Assembly: GCA_030704615.1 (NCBI GenBank)
Contig: CM060731.1
Location: forward strand, 84,302,756 to 84,366,755
Origin: Takakia lepidozioides
Lineage: Eukaryota > Streptophyta > Takakiopsida > Takakiales > Takakiaceae
Length of the DNA: 64,000 nucleotides
Reading direction: 5' to 3'
The notes under the pieces were generated by a model. The model was not told the DNA's origin and ran no database searches. It worked only from the letters and a program-made list of their open reading frames with translations. This document shows positions 1 through 12,659 of the stretch, one piece after another; position 1 is the first letter of the stretch, and each line of letters starts with the position of its first letter. A program made the translations under genes and the position numbers.

Positions 1-401
1 CCTTCGAGGGCGTCCGAAATCGGAAGGCACTCAACACCTGGCTCTTGGAGCTAGAGCAGTACTTCCGGGTGGCCAAGTTGAGTGACGAGGATCGGGTGGA
101 AGGCAGTTTGTGCCCCTCAACGCGTCCTGGCTTGCCCGGGACAAGATGAGGAATTTGAAGCAAACAGATGACATTCGGGGATATGTCCAGGCTTTCAATG
201 TGCTGTTGCTCGAAGTCGCGGACATGGCAGAACCAGAAATGGTCTTCAACTTTGTGGCGGGACTGGCCCCATGAGCTAGGCGGAATTTGGAAGAGAAGCC
301 ACCTAAGACTTTGAACGAGGCAATTGAGAGGGCTGAATGTTTCTCGGATGTCCCTAGGGGTGAAAGACAAGGCCGTACGTAGCTGAACCACAAGAAGATA
401 G
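1..401 (+). pseudogene. Ty3/gypsy gag fragment (dead)
   Basis: This fragment reads as the middle of a chromovirus Gag. It is colinear with the gag copies at 54834-55350 (plus) and about 44190-44790 (minus). About 130 bases found in those copies are missing after position 110. Two nonsense codons are visible: TGA in place of Trp near 271 and TAG in place of Glu near 379. The copy at 54499 has both at the same codons. The fragment abuts an oppositely oriented LTR piece at 402, so the locus is rearranged. It cannot encode a working Gag. Confidence 0.85.
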
Positions 402-542
402 TGAGCGCCTCCGCCTCCTTGAGTGCTTTGGGCACTCAAGGGTGCTTCAGCCCCCCATACCTAACGCTGCCACTGCCCCCCACCACAGGGGCAGCCCCTC
501 TTGTGTCCTGACCCCCTGCCCTCAAGGCAAAGGGCCGCGACA
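402..542 (-). repeat. Ty3/gypsy LTR fragment
   Basis: The sequence matches the U3 end of the LTRs at 17222-17920 and 24170-24897. It ends exactly at the LTR terminus CGCGACA (the other strand reads TGTCGCG). Only about 140 of roughly 720 bp remain. Confidence 0.8.
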
Positions 543-1149
543 GTACTGGCCCTTTTTTGGTTTTGGTCTCGAAGATAGTTGAGTAAAAGATGATGAGAGA
601 TGCCCAGCCGCTGACTGGTGGGGATAGGTGTGCAGTGAGCATGTAAGCATTTTAATGGTGGGTAGTGAAAGAAAATCTGGTTATGGAGGACCTGAGTGAA
701 GGCTGAAGTTCCACTTGACACAAAGCTGCCCTGTCTTTCTGATTTTCTGTACTAGGCTTAGTATAAACTGCATGTTGCATTTCAACCAAACTCATGACAC
801 CAAGCTCGTTGTGTTTTGATGGAGGTGGAAATGCTTTTATTGCAGGTGGTTAAGCATGCCACTGGCAATGAAGTTGAAGCACTGCCTCAATTAAATTGGC
901 CTTTCCTTAGCAGCAAAAGTTTAATAATTTGCATCCAGTTCTATACTGGATTCATGTAAGATAGATCTTCAACCCCTCCAATATAATATTCACATGGTCA
1001 CCTATCGAGATTGATATCTGTCCAATGGTTTCTATGCCTTCAACCCGTCTGGCAGGTATGCATCAATCCTTGAGAAAAGAGACTACAAGGAGTTCATCCA
1101 GATCAGCAGAGAATGAGAGGCTGGTGGTTAATGTCAATGTGTGACTCAA
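543..1149. other. unassigned intergenic sequence
   Basis: I see no long open frame, no recognisable protein similarity and no terminal repeats here. It is probably decayed repeat sequence or host spacer. Confidence 0.4.
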
Positions 1150-1455
1150 TCCATATCCATTTGGTACTTTTGTGTTATTATAACAGAACTCTGCCGCATC
1201 CAAGTGCTCCACCCAGTCCGATTGGTCTGCCGACACGTAATTCCGCAGGATCTGCTTCACCACGGAATTCACCTTTTCTGTTTTGTCGTCCGTCGTAGGT
1301 CGGAAGGCGGTGCTCATCTTGAGCCTTGTCCCCATTTTCTTCCAAAGTGCCCTCCAAAATTCACTTGTAAACTTTGGATCGCGGTCCGAGACAATATCCT
1401 TCGAGAGTCCATGATGCTTGAAGACTTTGATATGATACTGCCAAAGTGACAACAC
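1150..1455 (-). pseudogene. Ty3/gypsy integrase fragment
   Basis: On the minus strand this encodes the later part of an rve integrase core. Readable blocks include [28 protein letters not shown] and an AEFCYNNT segment. The conserved Asp of the DRDP block and the downstream region are present, but the zinc-binding N-terminus and the chromodomain are absent. It is closely related to 19310-19720 and 26440-26720. It is a detached, non-functional remnant. Confidence 0.8.
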
Positions 1456-1968
1456 AGAAGTATCCAGAAACAGGTTCCAATCTTGGTCGTTACGGACTCA
1501 TGGATTTGTGCATTGTATGGGGCAGTTTTGAGGTGTTATCTTAATACATTGTCACGTGCTCTTCTTCATGCAGTTCATTTGATTTCGTGCATTGATGGCA
1601 TGGTCTGTATGTTCTGAAGTCTGAATCACATAGGCAATGACATGATCATCCCCAGTGTGCAAGGATTGTGTTGGTTGCAATGCCGTAGTAGATTGATCGT
1701 AGCATCCGTGTTGCTATTCAGACACAGTAGAAACAATATTGCACATGTATGACTACAAGTCACAGCCCCCAAGTCAGTGCAACCAGCACGAGTGCCTGGT
1801 TCCCCACAGTCGATGTAGTTACTAGTGAGGTAGTGCATTTCAAACCTCCAATTGCATATGTCACTTCAACACTCCAGTTGTCGACTCCACTTGCAAGTCG
1901 TGAAGGCAACCAGCAGACAACTCACTGCGCCACGTGCTGTGGCCTCAGGCCTGCACGTGGCGAGACCC
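1456..1968. other. unassigned sequence left of element A
   Basis: No gene or repeat is recognised. It forms the left flank of the element A insertion, up to the target duplication at 1969. Confidence 0.4.
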
Positions 1969-1978
1969 GGGAAGCCAC
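1969..1978. repeat. left target-site duplication of element A
   Basis: The decamer GGGAAGCCAC occurs here and again at 13331-13340, directly flanking the inverted termini of element A. Neighbouring bases on both sides differ, so the duplication is exactly 10 bp, within the range typical of Mutator-like elements. Confidence 0.85.
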
Positions 1979-2222
1979 CAACGACGCAATGGCGTGAGCG
2001 TTGCACGTGAGCGCGCGAGCGTACGCTCACGCAGGAGTGACGTGGCGTGAGCGTACGCTCACGCCAGCTGACGTGGCATGAGCCTGCACACATGCTGACG
2101 TGGCGTGAGCGTCATGTCAGCATGCTGATGTGGCGGAAAATGATGACGTGGCACTGTCCGTCAACTGCCACGTCAGCATTAACATGCGCCGCCTATAACC
2201 GTGGATGGTCCTATGACCGTGG
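1979..2222. promoter_or_regulatory. left terminal and subterminal repeats of element A
   Basis: The end contains repeated GACGTGGCGTGAGCG units and perfect palindromes of GCGTGAGCGT with ACGCTCACGC (about 2048-2070). These are followed by two copies of a CCTATRACCGTGG motif at 2192-2204 and 2210-2222, 18 bp apart. The same paired motif occurs near the ends of elements B, C and D. Such arrays are typical places for transposase binding; that role is inferred. Confidence 0.7.
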
Positions 2223-2629
2223 AATTAATGCAGGGAAATCTTGCCTAAATAGAATCAAGACGAGCGTTGAGGCCTACAATTGCAGCATCCAACATTGTGC
2301 AATTACAAATGTTTGTTTCACTTTTACAATTACGAAGACGACAAAATATCCTCACAAAGTGTGCGCCATAAAGGCTGCCACGAGAAGACTTCCTCCCTCC
2401 TCAAATAACAATGAGAGTTATGATCATCTTCAAAAGATGATTGTAGTGCATAGCGACAGCAAGACATGTAGACTTCGAACGGTGCAATGACAAATGTGCA
2501 CTACCTAAAAGTTGTCACTCAGACCTCACTCCGTATAGTTGGAGGCCATATCATTGCACAGCCGACGAATTGATGTGAATTACACATTTCAAATCATGGT
2601 CATCCACATACCACATTACATAGTTCATG

Positions 2630-5600
2630 CTACCCATGTGTTGTATCCCGCTGCAAAAGAGTATCGACCTCGTTGAAACTCATAGTGGCCTGGTGAATGA
2701 AGTTGTCACGTTTGGGATCGCAAACCATCCTCCTCAAAAATATGAAATACAAATGTTTGCAGGGTATGAATTTACCTCTCTTGCCCAAACTGGTTGATAG
2801 CATATTCACAAAATCAGGACATGTGCAATTGGGGAAATTGGAAACCGTGATGTCGTAGGTCCTGTCATGAACAGCAGATGTGGAAGTGATGATTGTGAAT
2901 ACCCGACCATATCCTGGATCGGGTACTTCCGTGGTGTTTCCGACACGAGCTTGGAGCATTCTTGCGGACTCCACTTTGCCAAAGTGTTCAGCGGTTGGAG
3001 AGAAACGCCGAACGAGCTTTCCATCTCGTTTGGTTGGCCACAAGTCAGGATTTGCCGGGGGGACCCGGGAGGACGCAGGAGTAGTAGTAGCACATGCATG
3101 GAGTTGGGGTTGTCTCGCAAGGGAAAAACCTGCCTCCTCCAGCATTTCAATCTCCTGAAAGCTGAGATGTGTTCCCACCTTCACGGGCCAAACGGTTGGA
3201 GGAGATGGCTTCATCACTACGGAAGGACGCACAGTTCCATGCACACATCTGGCACAATCATCTGCGCAGAACCAGAACTTGTGGTTCTTGGCTTCTGGTT
3301 GACCGTATGGACGCATCAAGCCCGTGAAAGTCGGAGCAGGAGTTCGGGCACCACCTCTGGATATAGATGAAGTGCACTTCTCGAAATTAGTTGCCCTGAT
3401 CGCTGTACATTTCACACGAGACCCGACACTTGTGCGTTCTATGTGCCAAACGTGGTCGGGGCATGCGGACTCAAGCACATCAAGGGGGTTGTTTCTCTCC
3501 TGCACCATTTCAGTGGCACGGTTTGATGCTGGAGCTTGCCGTCGTGTTGGAGGTTCCTCCACAATGGAGGTTCCGGACACGGAGCTGTCATGCAGGGGAA
3601 CACGAGGCTTCGAGAAGTTATCACGGTCTGCCCTGTGGGAATCTGAATCCGAACCAGGTGGAGTGTTCAATTTCCTCTTACAGGAGCCGAATCTCTCCTC
3701 CCCTTCAAGATGTGGAACTCTAGAAACAAGTGGCGTTCCCTGGGCATACATGCTCACCGCCCGTGCTATCTTGATTGGATCCCCAGATCTGTTTGCAGCA
3801 CGCAACATCAACTCCGATTTGTCCGGACCCTTGCCACCAACCCCACCTCGTAAGAAATCACGGTATCGGGTTTGTTGTTGCAAGGCACGTATCAAATCAT
3901 CTGTTGTTGCCACATACAAATCCCGACCTCGTTTCCCAGAATGCTGCAACCATGCATTGTGCACAGTTTCTGCCAAATTGCAAGATGGCATGTCTGCCAT
4001 TTCCTCAATGGACATGTTCTGCAAAGAGGATAACCACACTTCAGAATAGTGCACAGGAAACAACATAAAGAAAGCAATGAGTCAAAAATATGGAAAGCAA
4101 ATGTATGAATAAAGCATGAAATAGAAGCCTCGTACCATTGTCATGGCTGCTCCCCACTGTCTATACCGGAAGTGCCAAAACGCCAGCCAATCTTCCAATG
4201 CTCTCATACTCTCAAGTGATGCAGCTCCAGAAGAGAACCACCAGGCACGAATTGTCTGGAACAAAGTGTCCGCCTCCTTCATTGTTCTAGCATCTTTGTA
4301 CTCTTTGCACAATTTACGGTGCTGAGTCTGCATCTCTGGTTTGATGTCCGACTTTGTATGTTTTTCCAGAGATTGTGTCCAATGGAATAGACATGTACGC
4401 TCTCTTCCTGGCATAGGCACTTTTGGGTCGCCCGATCCGAAGACAATACGAATAGCATTGAAATTTGCTTGAGCACTATCCGCCATGAAACCTGCGAAAT
4501 TTGGAGATGGCAGCCCATGGCAGCCCATGACACGTATCAGGGAATTCCACATGAGCTTCTGGGATTCCGTATCCTCGGATTGCATGTCACAAACTGCAAT
4601 TGTCATAACTCGTTGGTACACTGGATCGTAGACATGACAAGCCATTGTCGTCCAATCCTTCACTCGTTTCACATGATCAAACATAAGAAAACAGTTCTGC
4701 AAGTCCCCAGTCTTCTGCATCCGCTTCACGAGGCTAACCCCACTGCCCTCCCCAACAGTCGACATTTTGAAAAGAAAAACTTTGATGGTACCTTGACCTG
4801 GGAATACATTGTCCTGGATGTAATCGTACTTGCTCAGTCGTTTCAATTCCAAAATATTGTCTATGTAGCCTCTGATCCCAGAGCCCATTCTCAATGCATT
4901 GATCTGATGCCGAATGTTAGGTGAACTTAAAGTGGAGAAATGATCCATGACCAGGTCCAATGCTGCACCGTCAAGTTTAGTCCCCACAGAATCTCCTTCA
5001 CTCAAAATATGGCTTTCCAAGAAGGACTTGCTTGCGCCAAGAGCAATTGCAGATGTTGTTGCGGATGGGTTTCTCCCGAACTCCTGTTTGATCAACCTCG
5101 ATACTGTCTCAACACTCTCCCTGTAATCCCCCTTCGAGACAGGATGGTTATGGAATCCAAAATGCACACAAGCTCTCGTCATTGTATTCAAACGGTGGAC
5201 AACATAGTACATTTTGCTCCGCAGAGCGCCAAGCAGGATGGCACAAGTTTGCAGAATTTGCAGACGAAAGTGTTTGCCGGTGGAGGGGCAGTCCCAGGCT
5301 GAAATGGATTCTCCGCCAGACCCTCCCATTCGCTTTGATTATGAACTCCAGACTGAAGAAAGTGTCTGCAATTCAAATTACCACACCTAAGGTGTCCATT
5401 GCAAACTGTCCTCCTGAAAACAAGCTTGTCATCATTCTGAATATTGGATGTTTTTGTTCTGCACCACGGGTGCCCGTCGTGTTTCTTGTCCATTCCATGC
5501 ATCATGATTGTTACACCTCCAACTCGCGGAGGAGGAGGCAGCTCGAATAGGATATCGCCATCAAAAGTCTCCGGCAAGAACTTCACAGGCACCTGCTTCA

Positions 5601-6147
5601 AAGATTCCCAATCAATTCCCCGCAACTCGCTTTTGAATCCAGCCATTCCTCCCATCGCCCGCAATTTTGGAATGACACTACAAATCTCTTCTTCATCAGC
5701 TTCTGCAACCACAGTAGGAAGGACTGGATTTGGAATTTCACTTATGTCATCATCGGAAGAATCCGAAAGCTCAACGATTGGAGTGGAGGAAGTCTGTTCT
5801 TTTTTCACCACCACCTCCCTCTTGTCTTCAACGACCGAAGCAGCAGTCCCGGGCGTCACATATGACCCAAGGGACTTTCGCCGAGGCTCTCCAAGTACTC
5901 TGTATCGACCAGGACGCACTCTCCACTGGCTGATATGAGCCGTCTCATCACGGTTTTGGAAAGAATATTTCACCAACTTCCCTTTCAGATCGTAAACCTC
6001 TTTCTCCAAAAAGATGGAGCCATTCTGCAGCTGAAAACGGGTAGCCAAGACATGTTCCAGAACAATTGCAAATCCATTGTCAAGGACTTCCTGGGAGAAC
6101 GGCACTGGTTTGTCGTCTGAGAAGAACTCCGCTTCAGAGGAAGCCAT
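2630..6147 (-). pseudogene. SWIM-type MULE-like transposase of element A
   Basis: The start is taken at 6147, where the protein begins MASSEAEFF as in the element B homologue. In order it shows an acidic N-terminal region, a Cys/His-rich block (HPWCRTKTSN then several Cys, about 5290-5450), and a DDE-like core with FMADSAQANF (about 4450-4490) and CLFHW (about 4380). A C-x10-C ... FWFC-x5-C zinc-binding segment follows, then a C-terminal SWIM finger (CTC ... CKH, about 2755-2840). One phase-0 intron lies at 4019-4135; the same position is interrupted in element B. The predicted role is DNA transposition in the nucleus. A single missing base near 5208 shifts the frame between the Cys-rich block and the core, so as written it is broken. 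Confidence 0.75.
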
Positions 6148-6904
6148 CTTCCTTCCTCGAGTATGTTTGTACCTTGCTATCGCAGATCTAGTGTAAATCG
6201 GTTTACTGTTGTCTCCAGAACACAGTTGAAGAATGAGCAGAGCATTATGGCGGAGGAAGCTCAGATAACGACTGTGCATATTCTGTTATTCATTCCAGAT
6301 ATGCAGCCGTCCATTTTAATTACTTTTCTTGTGGGCCCAGTGGTCAGAGAATCCATAGGGGCAGTGTCGGCAACTGTTAAACCGTTAATCAGAACCTCAT
6401 CAATAAACCCAATAACAAAGCCGACTTCCTGGAAGCATGCCACAGGATCCGAGAATGGGATTGCAGATTAAGTAAATGTATCTATATACTACTACCAATG
6501 ATCATGCGCACCTGGAAAGTTCCAAATGTGCAACGAATGTGGGGTTTGGATAACAAGGATGACCGTGTATGATATTCCAAAATTTGTCATCAAACTCTCG
6601 TTCATTTATATTTATTTGTTCAAGACTGCGCATCAATTTCTGGGATTCGCTGTTCTTTTTAAATATTGAACCAGTTATAATTTAGAACACGCCGTTTGTT
6701 TTGGGCGGCACACGTCAGACATCCATAACTGAATACGAACAGCTGTACACCAATTGCTGGCATGTGCACTAATAACGAAACGACTATGTGTAACGGTCAC
6801 GCGGGAGGGAATCCGATGCTTCTAGAGACACGCAAGAACACAGGCAATCCCGCAAGAAATCGGGAGTCACTGCGTTTTTTCTACTTTTCGCGCTTAGAGG
6901 GAGA
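6148..6904. promoter_or_regulatory. shared divergent promoter region of element A
   Basis: About 760 bp separate the two head-to-head genes. No long frame is supported. Both genes must be transcribed outward from here, and element B has the same arrangement at 38307-39180. I could not single out a convincing TATA box. Confidence 0.5.
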
Positions 6905-7377
6905 GTGGTAGTCAAGCTGGAGAGGGTTCCTTCTAGAATACGAAAGAGAAGAAAGTCTCTTTATTTTACTTCCCTTAGAGAGAGACGCAGAGCAAGAGAG
7001 AAAATGACGAGGCGTCGTTTGTTGGAGAACACAGGGCCAAGGCAGCAGGTGAACGCGGAGACTGATTCACAAGAGCAGACGGAGACTGAGGCAGCGGCTG
7101 CGACACAGCCGGCGATAAGAGTGCGCCAGCCTGTGGAGGCAGAGATGAATCGCAGGGACACTGAAGAAGGTGGATGGAAGCACGCGGAACGCCGAACCTG
7201 AGAAGGTCAAGAAACCCTTGCGCAGACAGAAACTCCAGCAGATGTGAGAGGGAAGAGGAAAGCTGCAGAAGGGGATCAAAGTTCAAAACCTAAGAAGGGC
7301 CAGTAAGTTTTAAGTCATATAGTCTATGTGATTGCCTTTCAAGGAGTCCTTCCTCTTCCATTCTTTAGCAGGAACTA

Positions 7378-7705
7378 CTGAATCGCGAGCGTCGTTAACG
7401 CCATTCGATTTGCTCATGAGATTTATGTACCTATGTGTTGAAGAGAGAGTCTGCACTTACTATTCTCCCTAAACTACACTGAATGTCGTTGCCGCCAATC
7501 AGTTGCACATATGTCATTACACAACACCGATCCGGCAGGTTGTTATCTTTTGTGATTGTCGTTAACGCCGTTCGCTATCGCTCTCACTTTTGTTTTGAAT
7601 ACAGGCAGTCTCGGCTTGCATGTGTAGATTGTGCTGAATTCTTTCACACCATTCATGGTGAGTTTCCTTGATACAGAGTGATTGTCGTTACGCCATTCAG
7701 TATTT
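7378..7705. repeat. imperfect GTTAAC-centred palindromes in intron 1 of element A
   Basis: Four degenerate copies of a GAATGTCGTTAACGCCATTC-like palindrome lie near 7384, 7482, 7556 and 7680. They are all in the first intron of the methyltransferase-like gene, the same intron that holds the large array in element B. Confidence 0.6.
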
Positions 7706-9564
7706 GCAAATCACTTAGTCAGAACTGAATGGCATCGTGCAGAAAACTGTGAGGTCGAAGCCCACAGGATCAGAGGGGAAAGGATCTGGAGATGGGGACG
7801 AGTCCGCAAAAAGCTCAGAGAATACAGATGAAGCCAGATGAATCCGAAGTGCACTACCTTGACAAGGTGAAAGAACTCATGTCATTCCAGAAGGTAAACT
7901 CTCAAGGAGGTTATAAGGGACATGCTCGTATCTGGAGGGCGTCTGGACATACCTCTGTGCCGGATGATATCAATGCCTGTTGTGCGTCCACCTCTTTCCC
8001 ATGACATAACAAAATTGGAGAGTGATTTTGTGCATGGATATAGACTTGGTGCACAAGTTTTTTATGTGTCACTGACGGATATAAAATGGGAAAAGCACAT
8101 TAGTTTCTCCAGAGATCAGTGATAACTGGGATGAGTGCTGGAAAGATGCCAATGAGGAGTTCGAGCTGGGCCTCATGATGGGAAAGAACACCAGCAATTT
8201 GCAACCACATGTTCTACGTCTGGGACGACAACCACCGATTGCTGGCATGGATGGGATACATTCAGAAACACCATTCGAAAGACAAAGACAAGCATGTTGC
8301 TGTGGAGGCAATGGTTTTGGATCCAGGAAACGACATCGCTAGGCTTCTTACAGCTATGCACGACGTGAACAAGTAAGTCATCCAGGAGATTGATTCCCTC
8401 TGTAGTGTCTTGTTGATCCTCAAAAAACAGTGTTAAGGAATGCAATGTTTTCAATGTTTTTGCAGATCGACAGAGAAATCGCATGTGACAACAAGCTTGG
8501 TTCACACACTATTCCGAATCAGAGGATTGGTCTGATGAAGCTGGTGATTTTCGGACAGTACTACCACCCAATATCATCAAGAAGTGCGAAACAGAAGAGG
8601 CAGGCACTTGGTATTCTTTGACACGAGAGGCGTTTCTGGAGTACATGTATGCGGTAAGCCCGAGTCTGTAATCTGTTTACTTTTCGAATACATGTTTAGA
8701 GTCCCTTCGGAGCTAATCACTACTTGAATGAATGCAGCAAGAACTGGCAGAGGCAGCTGAGAAGGGAAAATCCGAATATTACCGCACTACACCAGAGGAA
8801 CTAAGGACATCAAAGGGTGTGGAAGCTGCAATAAAGAAGGAGTTTGAGATGCGAAGAACCAAATTGATGTCAGCCTTCGGAAAGCAGCTTAGAATAGTAG
8901 ATCCTGGACTTGGTCCTGAGTTCCTTCAGCAGATCAAAACACACTATGACAAGCATGTGCATCCGGAGATGCAGCAGGAGAAATTGCACCGGCTGGCCAT
9001 ATCGATGGTCGACCCACAAACAAAAATAAGGTGGCTGGAGATATGGAACTCAGATCAAACAGTAAAGGACTTGAATCAGTTCCCAAAGAGCACCATACAG
9101 CCTGGCACAAAGGTGGAAGGAATCAGTGATTTGGTGTTTGATAACTGGCTCCACAAGGCTACATTTTGGAGTCAGGTGTGTATTCGAACATGCTGTTTCT
9201 TCTCTTCAAGTATGTGATGTGTTTCTTTTTTGCAATTCTGACAAATATACTATTTGCAGCTCGAAAAGCGCGCCGTCATTGTGCTGGATCAGACTTTGAA
9301 GGACCTGAACATTGCGATTGTTTCCCCTCCCCAAATGTCATTGGAGGCATACATAAGGAAGTGGAGAGGTCTCACCTGGAGATACTTTTTTCCGGGAGTT
9401 CTCCAAAGATGGTAACATTTTACGGTCCAACGACTTTGACAGTCAGGTTGGAGGAGAGTGGGCCATGATGCGAGTTGTGTACAGGTGAAATGTCATACTT
9501 GAAACTCTACTGTTTTTTTGGGAAAAATTGTGGCTTCATATGGATTGCAATCTTAGATCCAGAT

Positions 9565-10287
9565 TGAATGTCGTTGACGACATTCACTTCTTTGTCTGAG
9601 TCATTCTTAAGCGAGTATATGAATTCACCTGGTTAGGATCTAAGGGTGCAATTATATTGTCCCTGATTAGAATTGATAATGTCCTTGAATGGCGTTGACG
9701 ACATTCACATACGGAGTTGTTGTGTGGTCCTCAAGGTTATTTAAATTTTTGTAATGTCCATAGAGGATACAATGAGGGTTGATCACTTCATTTTGCTGAA
9801 TGTCAATGCAGACATTCAGTTGTTCTGCATTGTTTTTCCTCTTGCGATGAATATGGAGGCTTCATAAGCTCTGTTTTAAGAAATCCAAAGTGAATGTCGT
9901 TGACGACATTCACAGCTGTGTCTGTATTATTAAAAAACGACAAATTCAATTTTCATGGATTGGGGAGCTAAGTAATTGGTTTCTTTTTTGTATTTTTGTG
10001 AATGGCGTTGACGCCATTCACATACAGTGATGTTGTGAGGTCCTCAGTGATAGGTTCGTTATGAATGTGCATTGAGTTTTCCTGGATGGTTCCTTACTCA
10101 ATTTTTTTATTTCCATCCTGTGATTTTGCTTCATTTCAGTAATAATTTGGCTTCATTCTTGAATGTCGTTGACGACATTCACTTCTATGTCTGTGTCATT
10201 TCTAATCGCTTATTTGCATTCACCTGGATTAGGATGTATTTACAGTGTCATGGAATGGAATGTTCTGAATGGCGTTGACGACATTCA
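9565..10287. repeat. seven 22-bp palindromes in a late intron of element A
   Basis: Seven copies based on GAATGTCGTTGACGACATTC start at 9565, 9686, 9797, 9891, 9999, 10160 and 10266, spaced 94-161 bp apart. Arms of 9 bp flank a TTGA loop. The copy at 9999 has both arms changed (GGCG with CGCC), which keeps the pairing. All lie between the exon ending near 9485 and the exon starting near 10430. Confidence 0.85.
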
Positions 10288-12659
10288 TATCTGGAGCAGT
10301 AGTGTGGTCCTGAAAGGTCCTTGGAGCAGTTGTCAGAGCCATTTCAATCCATGTTTTATTCTTTCTGTTCTACTTGCATCTTACTCACTGAGCGCTTTTG
10401 TGGGTTGGGATTCATCTCCTTTTTTCAGGTACACGAAATATGTGCTTATGGAAGGAAATCACCTGAGCGGAATTCCCGACTATCTTGACATGTGGTCGGA
10501 CCCTGCAAACGATCCAACCATGTATACTGCAGGGATATTGAAGGACTGGAGTCCTTCTCACTTCAGAGACTGTGGGTGGTACCTTGACTGCCCACCTGAG
10601 CACACGACCTTTCAAGAACAGCATATGAAATACTTGAACAATAACGCTGAGATGCTGGCGCCTTTGACTGACGAAGAGTATCAACGAAACATAGCAACCT
10701 TGGCTGCCAAGGAGCCTGATGCTCAGGGAACGCCGCAGAAGGGAAAGAAGGCGGGCCGCGCAAACCAAAAGACAAGGCTGTTGATGTCATAGCCATCTCA
10801 CCAGCAAAGCCAAAGGACAAAGACAAGTCCAAAGAGAAGGAAAAGGACAAGGGGAAGGAGAATGAAAAGGAGATGGAGAGTGGGCAGGACTTTAGTGCTG
10901 GAAGATATACCCGCACTCTTCAGTGCGTGTTCGATGCCAAGCCACACCCTTCCCGTTCTGATTCAGCAGGAGAGATGAAAATTGTTAAATGAGGGTTGGC
11001 TTTCGATGATGCAGAGTCGAAAGAGAGGATACACTGGGGTGCCATCCCCTACCTGGGACAATATAATCTCATTCCTCAATCTGGTGAGAATTCCATTTTC
11101 TTTCCTTTTTCTCTGAATGTTTCGTTGGCAGTATTTCAGTCTCGTTCTTTGAAAACATTCTTGCCATCGTTCTTATAAAAAACATGTCTGTTGCAGGTGA
11201 GCACAGGTCCCACCTTCGTGTGCGGTGTGCAGAAAACTTATGCGGCCGACATTGTCATTCTCGACATCCCGGATGGCCAGGCTGTGCCAGAAGTTCTTCC
11301 AAAGGGCAAGACGCCAGGGTGGAACAAATTCGAGGACAACTACTGGAGTTGGGTATTCGGGTTCTGTAACAATTTCCTCTCTGATGCAGGGACACTTCTG
11401 CTTTTTCAGTCATGTGACAATGATAGTCGTCGGGCATTGGCATCATACCTCAAGTCTTCAGGGTTTGAAGTTTTGCGCACATGGAATTGTGTGAACAGCC
11501 TCTACCTTGTGAAAGGGGGTTTCCCTGGTCAGCTGGTATGCCGTCTGCCTTCTGCTTATGCTTTGATCATGAGTTTCAATTTTCTCTGCAGCTCCACTCT
11601 AGTAGAATGTTTTATGATCGACACCGATCATCAACGATTCATGGTTTTTTGGTGTCAGAGTTCTGAATAGCCGATGTACACACTTCCACTTTAGATTGTG
11701 TTTACCACACTAACCTGCTATCTTTGGCAGACGAGGATGTTCGAGGCGATCTGCCTGCGGAGGATTCGCACATCAAAGACACCATCCTCCATCCGCAGCT
11801 TTGAGATTTCTGACCAGGGTTGTTTCGTCAACCCCCCCTATGAGCCCCATGTCGATGACATTTTGTACAACTTCATGCAGTCCAGTCAGACTCTGAAGAG
11901 ACCAGATGGCACTCCCTGGAGAGGTGCAAAGGAAAAGTCACCAGCATTCATGCAAATACTGCTGGAGTCATGCAGCCACCGCTCTGCACGGGTGGTCGAT
12001 CTTTCTGTGTCCACAGGTTCGTTTTCTCCCTTCCGAATTGGTTTCCTTTCAACAGTTTCATCTGCTTAAATCCCCTCCTCCAAACTGTTTATGTTCTCCT
12101 GTCTGGTGCAGGAGCAACTTACCACGCATGCAAGGCAGGCGGAAGAAGCCTTTTTGGTATGGAGGGTGATTTTGACCTCTACAACACAGTGCTCCTCCCC
12201 TTTTGTCTGGCTCCACTTCAGGCACACAGACTGATCGGATTCATATTCGAAATGATGACGATCCCGAAGATAAGCAGGTCGACAACGACTTTTCATGTGA
12301 GTAAGTGCTAAACCCTCTTTGGAGTCATACTCAATTTCTCGATAACATCAAAGTTACAGTAATAACTTTTTCAGGCTGTCTTTCAGGAAAGCCAGCGGTG
12401 GATCTTCAGGAGATACAGTCATTTCTGGCGAGTCTGTTTTCGACAGCCCCCTTTCCAATTTTCTGCTCCCTGTTTATGCCGAAGCAATGGCACTTCACGC
12501 GTCCGAGTCCCTATCCCCTGACTTTTTAGTGGCCAGCCGTAGGTGTATCCAGCGTGGATCCGGTGTTCTAAAATACTTAGACTTAGATGCAGAGGAAGAG
12601 GGGATACATTGTACTGACTCTGAGTCAGACTGAACTGTATTCTTTTAATATTCATTTTC

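Larger units (their letters stand above)
6905..12633 (+). pseudogene. ParB-like / N6-N4 methyltransferase-like gene of element A
   Basis: A gene of about 11 exons. Exon 1 (6905-7302, donor GTAAGT at 7303) encodes a basic segment RKRRKSLYFTS shared with element B. Later exons give IPLCRMISMPVVRPP (about 7940) and VWDDNHRLLAWMGYI (about 8215-8260), which look like a ParB/sulfiredoxin-type fold. The C-terminal half (about 11190-12190) resembles a beta-class DNA N6/N4 methyltransferase: an IVILDIPDG block where DPPY would stand, a glycine-ending strand, a GFEVLRTW helix-strand, then VVDLSVSTG plus GGRSLFGMEGD as the cofactor motif. The tail is acidic (DSESD). Frame breaks occur in exon 1 and near 8510, 9400, 10760 and 11000. 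The altered catalytic motif suggests loss of methylation activity or a changed role. The domain assignments are by eye. Confidence 0.6.

Noticed and set aside
461-721. Minus-strand frames near 436-721
   Set aside because: They run across an LTR boundary into unrelated sequence, so they cannot be a real gene.
5188-5550. Plus-strand frames across 2867-5938
   Set aside because: They are antisense to the conserved transposase of element A and have no independent similarity to element B.
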